A program made the position numbers and the translations under genes. 64,000 nucleotides of DNA from the NCBI GenBank assembly GCA_001179505.1, contig CDMY01000317.1, positions 60,089 through 124,088 of the forward strand, read 5' to 3'. The notes below the pieces were generated by a model. It was not told where the DNA came from and made no database searches. It was given only the letters and a program-made list of their open reading frames with translations. Origin of the DNA: Vitrella brassicaformis (lineage: Eukaryota > Sar > Vitrellaceae). Shown here piece after piece: positions 1 through 12,700 of this stretch. The number at the start of each line of letters is the position of its first letter. The first letter of the stretch is position 1.

Positions 1-2197
1 CCCCCACTGGGCCGCCTCGTCCAGAATGGCCCGCTGCACCACCTCACGCAACTCCATCTTGCGGCCGCCCACACCGCCAACCACAAAGCACTGCAGCTGC
101 GGCACACGCACCACCTGGCCGCCCACATCGGCCGTCCCGCCGACCACCTCCCTGTTGCTGCTGGCCTGGTACACTGCCGACTTGACGAAGTGCTCCGCTG
201 CCGCACACAGACGCCGAGCCATGTCGGAGTGCCGCACACCGATGGCCTCCTCTGTGGTGGTCTCCTGGGCGGCATCCATGTCGAAGAGGTATGACGCGAT
301 GAGCCAGCCGAAGATGAGGGCCTCCTGCGGGCCGACGGCCAGCCGGGGTGTCAGGAGGGCCGCGAGGGAGCGGTGGGGGGCGAGGGCGGCGTTGACGGCC
401 GACATGACGGCAGGGCCCACCTCGTTGAGCACCGACGCATACTCCGTCAGCACCAGCTGGCGGCCACAGCGGTCTCTCTCTGTGGCTGTGGAGATGGTGG
501 TGATGCCGGCCCCCGCCCGCAGCAGACTGCGGATGGTCAGCTTGTAGCCGTCAATCTCGGCGTCGTCCTCATCCTGGGCCTGCTGGCGCTTATAGAGCTC
601 GTAGGCAGCCCTGGCGAGGGGCGTCCAGCCGCCGTCGTCGGCCCGTCTGTTGATCTGGTCAGCGGGCAGCTTGCGGCAGAGGTAGTCGGCCACGTGGGGA
701 GAGCCATGCGCTGCCGCGTAATGCAGTGGCGTGCATCCAATGCGGGCATCGACTGCCATCATGTCGGCCCCGTTCGCCGTGATGAGGTCTAGGTAGGCGT
801 CGATGAAGGACTGGGGATAGTGGCCCTTTGAGTTGACGGCTGCCTTGTGCACCAGGTTGTTGCCGACGTCTCGTTCGGTGGCGAGGGTGGGGTTTCGTTC
901 GATGAGTTGCCGATACATCGACATGAGCAGCTGCAGATACTCGGGGGGAGGCGGACGCAGCGGACGGGGCAGCGCCATCACCATGGGTGAGTCTGGTGGT
1001 ACGCGCATGTGGATGTTGCGGCGGGCCGTCAGGATGTCGAAGGCCGTCTGATTGCCGCATGCAATCGCCAAGTGGAGGGGCGTCTGTTCCGTCTCGTCGG
1101 CTGCCGCATTGGGGTCGGCTCGTCCGTCGAGCAGTGCGGTCAGAACGGCCCTCTGCAGCTCGTCAGACGACCACTGCGGCAGGGCGACGGGACGCTCATC
1201 ATTGTCGCCCACACTGCCTTCGGCTTCGATGGTCATGACCGTGTAGTCCGACTTGTTGTCAATGGCGAGACACAGGAGCGGGTAGCCGAGGACCACACCA
1301 TTGCTGTCCTTGACCACCAGCCCCGTCATGACATCTGGGTGGGCGCCCTGCTGTCGGATGAGGTCGGTCACTTCTCGCGCGCTGGTGAAGCGGCGGCCGA
1401 TGATGCACCGTGACAGCAGTTTGGTGGCGTCGTTGGTGCACTCGGGGAACCGAGCCTCCAGCTCATCGAGTCCGAAGTGGTCGTCAGGCACAGGGATAGT
1501 GGGATCCGCAAGGCCACTGAGAGGATGACCTGCAACACACAGCCACCATACAGCAGACGGCGATTGAACAGCTGTGGGCACAGGACCTTTTCTCGCGTCT
1601 GTCTGGCGTACCTTCCTCCTCATATTCAATGAAGCCGTCGTCGGAGTATCCGTCATCGATATCGTCATCTTGGTCGTCGTCATCCTCCTCCTCCTCCTCC
1701 TCCCACATGCCATCCTGACACACAACAAAGAGGCAGAGGGGCGGAAAATGACGTACGTGCCTCCATCGCATGGACCAGTGTTGGTGTCGATGAGTGCCTC
1801 ACCGATTCGCTATCACTTCCCTCCTCGTCGGCCATCTCATTGGCCATCCCGTCCTCCTCATGCTGCTGCTGGCCGCCTGGACACCAACACACACACCTGG
1901 CATGAGTGTGCTGCTGGTGTGTGTGTGCGTCGAATGGTCTGTGTGGCAGGTCTAGTCACTCACCGCTGTCTGCGCCATTGCGATCTGATTCCTCAGCCTG
2001 CCCACTGCCGCCATGCTCCTCCTCAGCTACATCGCCTGCACACACCGGGTCGCCTGCACACACACACACACACACGTAATGGCGAGGACGGTGTGTGTTT
2101 GATGTGTTGTCGTAGTGGTGTGTGGCGTACCTGCATCGCCATCAGCACCGTCCGCCATGGCAGTGGAGGCCATGTGGCTGTCGTGAGTCTCAGACAT
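1..2197 (-). CDS. Ankyrin-repeat family protein A (3' truncated by window edge)
   Basis: Exons on the minus strand are 2197-2131, 2035-1964, 1876-1803, 1714-1612 and 1529-1 (open at the window edge); all splice phases agree. The first four small exons encode an acidic, disordered N-terminus with a long Asp/Glu run. The large exon carries degenerate ankyrin units (a TPLHLAIACGN-type unit and a CTPLHYAAAHGSP unit followed by a DYLCRKLP helix) and then a conserved non-ankyrin C-terminal segment. The same exon layout and protein recur in genes B (28872-31081) and C (61899-64000), so this is a lineage-specific paralogous family. Ankyrin repeats mediate protein binding; no catalytic motif is visible. 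The start ATG was chosen because gene C begins with an equivalent exon (MSE.HDSHMAS). It sits head-to-head with the Mei2-like gene. The family function is unknown. Confidence 0.8.
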
Positions 2198-2827
2198 CAC
2201 TCAAAACAGACACCAACAGCTGCACCGACCACACACACAGAGCTGCACCGACCACACACACAGAGAGGCGACAAGGGATGGGCAGACACCTGGTGCATGT
2301 CTTGTGTGTGTGCTCGCCCACCTAGCTATGAGTCAAATGGTATACAATGGCGCTCAATCAGTCCGCCCCGAGACAGACCTGCACAACACGACAACGACAC
2401 ACAAGGTAGCAAGCCACCCGTCCATTAACGAGCCCCTTCACGCGCTTTCCTCCTGCTGCTGCTCGTACGTCACCTGATGTGGCGCACGGCTCTGATCGGC
2501 CCTCGTAAGCCCGATGATTGTCCGCCAATCGCGCATGCACCAACTGTCACGCACAGAGAGAGATAGATCTCCACACAACCTATGTGCACAGCAGTGTGAA
2601 GCCGCTGTGAGTGCAGTCCTCCATCACTGCTTCCTTCGTTTCGACGAGCGATTTCCATCTGCGAGCTAATCTGCAAGCCCTCTTGAGCTTGCAAAAGTGA
2701 GTGGAAAGAAAGAGGGAAGCAGGCAGTGACGGGTAGCGAGGTAGGGGATCCACGCGTCAGAGGCGTGCGGCTTCTGTCTGTGTGAGAGTCATCCTGTGGA
2801 GGCGCCATTGCGGCTGTGTCACTTGAG
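2198..2827. promoter_or_regulatory. Divergent intergenic region between ankyrin gene A and the Mei2-like gene
   Basis: This 630-bp gap holds both 5' ends. It contains a TGCGAGCT element at 2660-2667 and an oppositely oriented GAGCTTGCAAAA at 2685-2696, about 130-165 bp before the Mei2-like ATG. Similar elements occur in three other divergent gaps. Around 2219-2265 there is a short tandem repeat of about 22 bp (ctgcaccgaccacacacacag, two copies). I see no TATA box that can be trusted. Confidence 0.45.
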
Positions 2828-4944
2828 ATGATAGGGGAGCACCCCGCTCGGCCTCCCCGTCGGCACATCCAGGTGGTGTCGGCCCTCCACCAGCCGGCGC
2901 CGGTCATCGAGACAGTGGCCTCGCCCAATGGAGGCCCGAACAAGATACTCGTCAAGAACACTTTCCTGCACCTCTCGGAGGAGCTGCAGGACGTCCTCTC
3001 TAGAAGGTACGCACCATCACACATTCGCACACAAGAGGGAGGGCATAGCCAACAACAGGTCGGTCCTCACATCACTCTGATTGGTGTGTTGCTGTGTGAC
3101 ACACACAATGCAGGCCGCGGACGGAGTCTAGCGATGCGGTGTTGGACGGTCCTCGGACGCCCAAGCTCAACATAGCGGAGACTGTGTATGAAAACTCTGT
3201 GTTTCCCCCCGTGGCTGAGCACCCCGAGCACGAGAGCGAGGCCGAGGAGGCGGCGTCGGGCGATGCCAACTCGAACGCATCCACGGCGCCGTCACACGGA
3301 CACACGGGGGCGGGGGGAGGGGGAGGGGGGCAGGGCGGCATGCCGCAGATGCAGCAGGGACAGTCGCCCGGCGTGGGAGGGGGTGCGGGTGGTGCCCCGG
3401 GTGTGGGCGGCATGGGGGCCGCCCAGCAGCCACCTAGTGCAGTGCCGTGCATGACGTCGTCATCGCCGCTGCCGTCCCCGTCCATCCCGCCCACACACGG
3501 CCAGCCGCCATCGGCGCAGGGCGGGCCGGGGGGCGGTGGGGGACCACCCAATCGGAGCGGCAGCATGCCCACACGACACGATGTACGTGACGTGATTGAA
3601 CACTATGGGATTGGGGTGAAGCAGAGAGTCTTGAGTGGTTTGTCTGTGGAGTGGATGTCGTATGATTGGATTGGATTGGATGGGTGCAGCGTCCTGTGAG
3701 TGCGGCGACTCAGGGTTTGTTGGATCAGATCAACGCCGTGATGGTCGACACGTCGGACCCTGACTATGTCCCCACGCCAAACATAAGTACACACACACAA
3801 CACAGCACAACACACTGCCGGCACGTGTAGTGAATGTCTGTGTCTGTGTCTGTGTCTGTGTGTGTCTGTCACCTCTCGTCTCGTCTCGTCTCGTCTCGTC
3901 TTCTCGTGTGCAGGTGAGTTGCCCCAGCCGCAGCACGGGTTGACGACGGTGATGCTGCGCAACATCCCCAACAAGTACACCCAGAGGATGCTACTCGACG
4001 TCATGAACAAACATTTCAAGGTCAGTCAGTCACCTCAACTGCAGTGCACTGCACACACAGCCAAGCCCAGACACGGAGACAGCGCTGCTCTGCTGGACTG
4101 ACTGACTGACTGACACCTGTGTGTTCCCTCGGTGCATTTCTTCATTCCTTCCAGGGTCTGTACGACTTCTTCTACCTGCCCATCGACTTCCGAAACAAAT
4201 GTAATGTGTGTCACGCCATGCAGCCAGAGATCTGCCATTCGTGTGTCTGTCTCTGACAGTGCCTGTCTGTCTGTCTGTCTGTTTGTCTGTGTGTGGTTGG
4301 TTGGTTGGTCGGTGCAGGCAACGTGGGTTACGCGTTCATCAACTTCATCCACAGCCACTACGCCGAGATGTTCAAGAACATGTTCCACGGATACAAACTC
4401 AACGCCTTCAAATCCCACAAGGTAGCTGGCGTGACGTGACGTGACGGACACACACCACACACATCCAAGTGACACAGCAGGGCCGTCTCTATGTCTCTTC
4501 TGTTGGGGTGTGTGTCTGTCTGTGTAGGTGTGTGAGGTGTCATGGGGCCGTGTGCAGGGGCTGAGGGACAACATCGAGCACTACCGCAACTCTGCGGTAC
4601 GTTTGTTTGTTACTCGGGTGGTGTGCCCACACAGGCAGGCGGTAGCCTCGCCCTCATCGCCCTTATCGCCTGTCCGTCTGTCCTCCCCTGTCTCCCCCGT
4701 CTCCCCTGTCTCCCCTGTGTGTGTTCACAGGTGATGTCCATCCCGATTCCGCAGTACAAGCCGCTCCTGTTCAAGAACGGCATTCAGATCCCATTCCCCG
4801 ACGCAGACGGACCACTGCCCAGGTCAGTCAGTGAGGGAGAGAGAGAGAGAGAGAGAGACCCAGCCCAAGCACAAACAACTCACCCACAATCCCTGTCTGT
4901 CTGTCTGTCCGTTCAGTGTGAAGCTCCGACCGCAGAAATGCTGA
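2828..4944 (+). CDS. Mei2-like RNA-recognition-motif protein
   Basis: Nine exons: 2828-3006, 3114-3582, 3690-3786, 3914-4020, 4155-4200, 4318-4421, 4528-4596, 4731-4822, 4917-4944 (396 aa). Residues about 60-215 are a Gly/Pro/Ser-rich disordered region. Residues about 255-370 form the C-terminal RRM typical of Mei2 proteins (RRM_2): TTVMLRNIPNKYT, then [20 protein letters not shown], then the FHGYKLNAFKSHKVCEVSWG strand and a post-RRM helix. Mei2 proteins bind RNA through this domain and control meiotic entry in fission yeast and meristem growth in plants; in protists the role is inferred. A GTG lies in frame 12 nt upstream, but ATG at 2828 is taken as the start. The protein is shorter than plant Mei2-like proteins and has only this one RRM. 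Confidence 0.88.
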
Positions 4945-7900
4945 GAGCGCGGGAGCGAGGGAGCGAGGAGGGAGAGAGAGGAGACACGGCGCGCGCCCCT
5001 CCCGCAGCTATCGTCCTTGCGTCAGCCATTCCATATGTGCTCGGCCGCCCCTCCCCGCCCCTCCCTCCTTCCCCCCTGTTCGTTTGTCACTTGTGTGTGG
5101 GCCGGGCTGGCGCATGGAAGCAAGCGATGGGAGGTGAGGTGGGGTGTACTTGCCGACCGACCTGCCTGCCTGCCTGCCTGCTCGTGTGTGTGTGTGTGAG
5201 AGAGAGCTGACCTCACACACACCATCGATGTGTCCCTCTGCGTGTGATGTGTTGTGTTGTGCTGTGGCGTGTTGTGCTGACTGGCATGACCCCACCCGGT
5301 CGCTCGTCTCTCCGCCCGCACCCTCACTCATTGGCTGACCTGTCTCTCTCTGTCTGTCTGAGTGAGATGAATGAATGGTGCCTGTGATGGTGCCTGTGAT
5401 GGTGCGTGTGATGGATGGATGGATGGACACGACAGGCAGGCCGTATTTTTGTCTGCGCGTGGAGAAACGAACGACAGAGGGGAGGGAGGGAGGGAGGTAA
5501 AGTTAAGGAGAGTGGAGTGGAGACTGCCGCATTCATGTCATGTAGCCAGCCTGCCAGCAGACACACACCTGCCTACATATGCTCGTATACGCACTCTCGC
5601 CATGTGTGTGTGTGTGTGTGACTGTGACTGAGTGAGTGTGTGGCCCCTCACCCCGATCTCTCTCTCTCCCTGTCTGTCTGTCTGTCTGTATTTGTCTCGT
5701 GCTGTTTTTCCAAAGGCCACCTCTCGCCCTCCCTCTTGCCGCGTCTGTCTTGTCTGTCAGGCTCTTCATTGGCCGCTCGTGTGTCACGCCGGTCCGCCAC
5801 ACACACACACATATATATACACACACATACGCCCTAGTTTTGTTTAGCCACACAAACAAGGGGTAGAGGGGGGATTTTGGGTCACGGTGTTGATTTGCAC
5901 GCCACCGATGGATGGGATGGACACGCACGCGCGGCGCTCACCGATCAAGAGACTCACTCGCCCACCTCTCACGCTTCGGCCACGTCTGTGTGGGGGAGGC
6001 AGGCAGGCAGGCAGGCAGGTCAGTCACTTCAGACTTGCTGTAGGTAGCTGCTACTGGAGAGATGGGGAGGGAAGGAGGGAGGGAGGTAGAGAGAGATCGG
6101 AAGTGTTTCTTTCGGCCGCCATCCAATCCACCCACTGCACACACAACACAACACAACACAACTCTCACACTCCACTCACGGGACAGACATGCAGCAGAGA
6201 CGGACAGGCAGGCACTTGTTAGTCAGGGTGGATGGATGGAGAGAGGAGAGGGGCGCTTCACTGGCTGGCTGTAGGAACGAAAGATCGAAAGAACAAAGAA
6301 CCTGTAGCGTAGCAAGTACGGAGAGAAAATCACTATCTGACTGACGGACTGACTAGGTAGGTAGGTAGCTGGCTGTCGGCTGACATTTTTCCTCGTTGGT
6401 GGCGGGCCGGCTGGCCGGCCAGGCGAGTGAGGGACAGCAACCAACCGTGCCCACGTGGTGTGCTGTGCGCAGCCTGTCTGTCTGTCTGTCTGTGTGTGTG
6501 ATGCTTGTGCAGCTCAGCTGTCACTCTCGGGTGGTGCGGCGTACTTGCGAGTCTCTCTTTCCCCCACTTACCGCTCCTCGTTTTTCGAAGGCCTCTTCCC
6601 CAAGTGTCTGTCGTTGAATCCGTCCGTCCGTCCGTCGCGTCACACGCCATTGTCAGTCAGTCACTCTAGTCGAATGGATGATGTGTCTATCTGTGTTCGC
6701 CGGTCGGTCGGTCGGTCAGTCAGCGCATGTCACATATACCACACGAGGGAGGGAAGGAAGGCTCATAGGTGGGTGGGGATAAGGGAACACAACACCCCCG
6801 CACTGCCTTTGTCTGGCTGTCGGCCGGATGTGTGGGTGTGTCTGTCTGTCTGTCTGCTCAGCGGCTGTACTTGATCATTTTTCTGAGCGATTGACGCAAC
6901 ACACGCGGGGTGAGTGAGAGCGCGAGTGCATACCTACCATACATGTGTGTGTGTGGCGTGGCGGATTGGATGGCGCATTTTTTCGCACGCTGGCACGTCC
7001 GTCTGTCTGTCTCGCTGTCTGTCTGTCTGTCTGTCCGGATGTGCTCTATCACTCTCTGTTTCTCTCTCCGCGTGCGTGTCCGTAATCTCCATGCCGTGTG
7101 TGTATGTTTCAATGTACCATGGATGGGCGGTTGTGGTGTATGGTGTGTGTGGTGTCCGGGGCGCTTTGAAACGGGGAGACAACGAGCGAGAGGGGCGGTG
7201 TGCTGCCTTGTGCTGTGTTTGTGTGTGTGTGGGTGTGTGTGGCCCTGTGCTGCTCCTACCATAGCCTTCCCTCCCTCCTTTGTGGTTCGTTCTTCCCTCC
7301 GCCGGTGCCGACGCCGAGTGCGGTGGTCAAGACATGATCAGCGCGCTCACCGTCTGCACCGGCCTGGCGAGAAAACCTTCTGCACGAGAGAGAGGAAGCG
7401 ACCGATGCGATGCAGCGGTGTGTATTATCAGCTTATATGCCATCAATCCATCCATGGGCTATGTATGCTGCGATGCCATAATGAGTGTGCGGGACGCACA
7501 GGCAGATATGTTCGTTCGCAGGGAAGGGATGGTGGGTGGTTTGTATATGTATAGTTAGTAGCACAGAAGACGGGATGGATTGGATGGTGTGGTGGTGCTG
7601 CTAGTCACACTCACTGAGCAGCTGCTTTCTTTCTGTGCTGCATTGCATCCATCGGTCTGGCTGCATGCTTCTCTTGCTGTCTGTCTGTCTGTCTGTCTTT
7701 GTGCCTGTGTGCGTCGATTGATTGCCCTTATTGCTGTCCCTCCGTCACGTTACGTCACATCACGTCACCCTCACGTGTGCAGCACGGCAGCGACCATCCA
7801 TCCATCCATCCCACTGGCTTCATCGATCCCATGACACCGCATCACATCACATCGCATGGCCACCCTTCACGACTGACTGACTGGATGATCCATCGCATGT

Positions 7901-9373
7901 CTCTCTGTGTATGTGTGCGTGTGCCTGTCTTTATTTGTCATTCGCGTGGCTGGCTGGATGGCCGATCGCTCGATCGCTCGATCCAGCCTCACTTCTTTCC
8001 TTCCTGCCAGTGGCTGTGTTCTCGTCTGTGCCCGCCCCGCCCCGTTCACCTATCTCTCTGTTTCCCTTTGACTACTCCTGTCTTTGTCAGTCGTGCCGGC
8101 GGCGCCTCTGGTGACGACACACTGGAGGCCGCCGGCGCGCTCGCATAGCGGGCAAAGACCCAACACCACCACTGCCATGCCATGCACCATTGCAGAACAG
8201 AACAGAACAGTCCTTCTTCCTTCCCTACTCCTTCGTCTGTCTGTTCTCCTTGCCGGCTGACTGATTGAGTGAATGGACGGACTCAGTGATTGATGCATGA
8301 GATGAGGGAGGGCGGGGAGAGGGCCGGGCCGGGAGGGATTCTTTCTACCTCTCTATCTTTGTATGTGCCACGTACGTTGTGTGTGTTGGCTGATGGATTG
8401 AAGGGTCTCAGCACAGGGAGGGCAGCTCGGCTCTTGCTTGTCGAGACGACCGAGCGGTCGAGGATTGAGACGATCGACTGACTGACTGACTGACTGCATG
8501 TGACGAAGCGATACGTGACGAAGCGAATGAGTGGATCGGATGCGTTAAGGAAGGAATGCGAAAGCAACTAAATGAACGAACAACAGCTGGGCTGAAAGAA
8601 GAGTTGTGTGTATCATGTGTGTCCATGAGTGCCGACCATCTCTGCGAGACCGACTTGGAGAGACAGGGGGGTCTTTTTCGGCAGACCAGACGGACAGACA
8701 GACAGACAGACACACACCCACCGTAGACATAGGACATTCGCTGCCATGGGAGGGAGGAGGGAGGAGGGGGGATGCTTTCTTGCTCGTCCGGGACGGCCCG
8801 TGTTTTCAAGGGCTGTCACGCAACAAGGGCCTGCCGGTCTCTATCTATCTATTGTCGTGTGTGTACGCTAGCTATGTGGCCGGCAGTGTCCATCTGTTTG
8901 TCTGTCTGTCTTCATCTGTTGATGGTTTGCGTAGTGTGGCAGGCAGCATACCATGCACAGACGCATAGACAGATCAGATCGGTCGCACACCCCTCGCCCA
9001 CCCCCTCTCTCTCCCTCCCTGTCTGTCTCCTTTGCCCTTTTCTCTCTCCCCCTGTGTGTCGGTCTGTCTGTCAGTCAGGGAAGTCAGTCACTGCAGGCAC
9101 CAGTGGTTAATTGTATGTGTGTGTTGTGTATCGGTATTGCTTTGCCGTCTGTTTGTGTGCATGTGAGTGCGGGGCTGGACGGACCTCAGCTGGCTTCCCT
9201 TCCTGTTCGTTCGTTCGCTCGTTCAACCGACGGAATTCAACTCTCACGTGAGCACACGGCACAACAGCTACTCTCAGTTGCATTTGTTGATTGATCGGTT
9301 GACGCATCCGCGGACCCGGGCAGGTCACACACACAGCACAGAGATGAACCCCATGGGCACCAACACATACATG
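4945..9373. other. 4.4-kb microsatellite-rich gene desert between convergent genes
   Basis: No gene model with matching codons and splice phases could be built here on either strand. The stretch is packed with simple repeats: (CTGT)n, (GACT)n, (TGGA)n, (GGGA)n, (CA)n and short (CGATCGCT) runs, giving many artificial open frames rich in Leu-Ser-Val-Cys or Thr-His. It lies between the 3' ends of the Mei2-like gene and the PAXBP1 homologue, so it probably contains both 3' UTRs plus low-complexity spacer. A small exon-like block near 8093-8148 (acceptor plus open frame to a stop) was not convincing. Confidence 0.6.
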
Positions 9374-9755
9374 TCAGATGCCGTCTGTGATGCCAAGCCG
9401 CTTCTGGATGTCACGCGCCTCCTACAAACACAAACACAAACACACACACACACACATCAACAAAGTGCCCTTTCTGCCATGCCCACTCCCCCTCCCTCCC
9501 TCCCTCCCTCCCCCCCCTCACATACGTCGTAAGCCTGCAGTCGCTTGAGCAGCTTGACCGCCCGGCGTGGCATGTCCAGCCCCCCCTCCCTGCTGGGCTG
9601 GGCGTGCTTGACGGCCATGGTGGCGCACATCTGGACGCAGCTGCCGAGACCCTCGGGCCGCCCGGCGACCATCCAACCCAATGGCAGGTCCATCACATAC
9701 TGACGGACGAGTGGCATTATGGATGAGATGAATTACAAGAGAGCGAGACGGAGGG

Positions 9756-9789
<34 letters not shown>

Positions 9790-12700
9790 TCTCGATCTCG
9801 TGCGTGTGTGTGTGTGTGGTTCGGCGTCATGTCTCACTCACTCTTACCCGTTCCAGGGGGTCGATATCGTCAGGGCGCGATGCGGAGAGACACCTGGCCA
9901 GCCGCTGCTGCCAAACCTCCTGCATGCGCCGCGCCACACACACATAAAGGCAGCACACGATCGGCACAGCACAACACAGCACAGCACACGAGTGGCAAAT
10001 GAGATGAGCACACACCACATCTTCCTTCCGGCCGCCCACCTCACTCACCTTGACAACGAACTGCTGAATAGCGTTTGTGCTGAGAACGTCCTGCCACTCC
10101 GCCGCACAGCGCGACACCTTGAGGGCTCGCCACACCTGACGCACCACCAGGGGGGACAGCGGGCCTTCCGGGAGGCTGCTCGGGCTCGTCTGGGGGAAGG
10201 CCAGGAGGTCGTCGATGCAGGCCGTCATGCGCTTCACTGCTGCTTCTAACACCTCCTGTGTGGAAGGGTCGACAAAGATGCAGGCCTGCAGCCTGTGTGC
10301 CTTGTGCCTTGTGTGTGGAGGGGGGTACGTTGATCGGTTTGGTGGAGGCTTCGTCGTCGGCTCTGAAGAGCAGCAGCTCGTTGAGCAGCTCCACACACCT
10401 GCACAACGAACGGATAAAGACGGCCCGATGAATGAATGAATGAATGCATGTGTGTCTCTGTCTGTCTGTCCGTCTGTCTGCCCATTCATTCATTCATTCA
10501 TGTGTTCACCCACCTCTTCGTCTGTGTGAGGGAGGTGGGATCCCAATAGGCCTCCAGCCACGCCTTAATCCGGGGAAACACCGCCTGCAGTGGGCCAAAC
10601 ACACACACACACACACACGCGGAACAAGACAAGACGCCATGCACAGCCAGCACTTCGTGTGAAGCCTCTAGAGCTCCCAGCTCCCACCCTCTCCTCTCCA
10701 CCCCTCACTGACTCACCTTAAAGACCAGCTGTGGCACTAGGTCTCCGTCGGGGTCCTCCTTGCCGTCGGCCTGTGTGTCGATGTCGGTGTAGGTCACCAT
10801 CAGCTCATACCACTCGAACTCCTCCAGCGTCGCGCTGCCGATCAGACGACGGCCGCCGTACCACACCGCACTCTCAGCGTCGGCGGCCGAACCTGACAGA
10901 CACACGGCCACATCCATTGACACACGCAGAGGTACTGAGGAGGGGGGAGAAGGGAGAAGGGTGTGGTGTGGGTGGCTAGGTCACCTACCTGTGGCGAAGG
11001 GGTCCCACCAGAGTAACTGGAGTGTGACGAAGGGCTGCAGCACCTCCAGCAGGCTCATCCCGCAGTAGCTGGCCCGATAACGGTCGTTGTGCCTGTGTAG
11101 CCATGGACAGTGTCGGGATTGTGTGCTGTGAATGAGTGTGTGTGGTTGACTGATTACTTGGTTTTGAACTCCTTGAACCGCTCGAGTATGTGGTGGACGG
11201 ACCTGAAGTCCTCTGACGCATCACGGAAGATCGCCTGAGCCGCCTCGCAGAACTTCTCTGCAACAGTGTGGTGTGGACAGACACACCTTTGATGTCGCAC
11301 ACAAGTGTCAGGGCTTGCTCATGTACTTCTGTCAGCGACGAGCTGCTCCTTCCCATCGTCCTGGTCATCGTCAGACGTCACCCACCTGCACACAGACACG
11401 CCACGCACCACAGCCACAGAGACAGACACACAGACACAGACAAACAGATGCCTCCCTGCCCTGCCTGCATCCGACCTCCTGTGTGCGCACCCCACCCTGC
11501 CACGCCATGCCCACTCACCCGTCCTCGAGTATGTCTGATTGCTTCTGCCCGCCGAGCGATTTGGCCATGATGCGCTGCCTCTGTTGGTTTCGCCGCTTCT
11601 GCCGCCTGTCGATGCGCTGCAGCCGCGCCTGGTTGTGGTGGAACGCACGACTCCGGCCGAACTCATCCTTCTCGTCTGCACACACCACACCACACCACAC
11701 CACACACATATGCAGTTAGTATCCACTCGTATGTCTGTATGTGTGTTGAAGGGTGTGAGGTGACGCACCCTTGTTCTCCTGTTGGAACTTTGGGTGTCGC
11801 TCGCCCGCCTGGAAGAGCTCGTCGTCCAGCTCCTGCACACGACGATTCCACCTGACGGAGAGGGAGGAGAGAGGGCGGGCGGGCCGCGGAGGGAGGCACT
11901 GGTTGTCTTTTTCTTGTGGGCCTTCCTTCCTTGTTTGTTGCTGCCGTGGGTACCGTACCTTCTCTTGGCGAAGTCGGCTTCCATCAGCTCGAGGGTTTGG
12001 AGGGCCACATTGACAGGCTCACTCTTGACGGCTGATCGGTGAGTGGATGGATGGATGGACGGATGGATCCACCACACACACACACACACACACACATATA
12101 CCACCACACAGAGACACAGAGAGAGGCAGCCGGTGTTTGTGTGATGTGACGGAGAATCCATTGTGGCCCCATCCCCATCCCACTGACTGACTGACTCACC
12201 GAGCAGTCCGCTGAGGTCCTCTATGTACTCCTCAAACCGCTGGAAGAAGTCGAGATCCTTGTCAAGCTCTGATACCCACCCACCCACCCACACACACACA
12301 CACACAGAGGGCATGCGCGAAACACCACGCCATGCCTTCCTCCCCGCACGCGCCTACTCTGAAGTTTCTTCTCAAGTGTGTCGATCATCTCGGCCGTGTC
12401 AGCCCTCTCCTTGGTCATCCCCTCATTACGAGACCGCCGCTTGGCCGCATCGCTACGCAGCACATGCGTCCGCATCTGCAGCCCCTGCAGCGCGGCATCG
12501 GGCGACGGAATGGTCACCATGGCCGTCGGGACGGACGACGGCAGAGGCAGAGCACCATACACGACGGGCGGCGGCGCGGAGACGGGCATCTCCTCGAAGG
12601 ACGGCTGCTGCTGGTGGTGGTAGTGGTATTGTGGTTGGGTGAGCGCCTCTCCAGCAGTCCTGCCTCTAGCCTTTCGGATCTGTTGCAGCTCCCACTGGCT

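Noticed and set aside
5600-7300. Many Cys/Leu/Ser/Val-rich frames
   Set aside because: Created by (CTGT)n, (TG)n and (CA)n repeats in several frames at once; no codon bias or splice logic.
8093-8148. Exon-like block ending in a stop after a TTTGTCAG acceptor
   Set aside because: No upstream exon in matching phase could be found and the peptide is low complexity.
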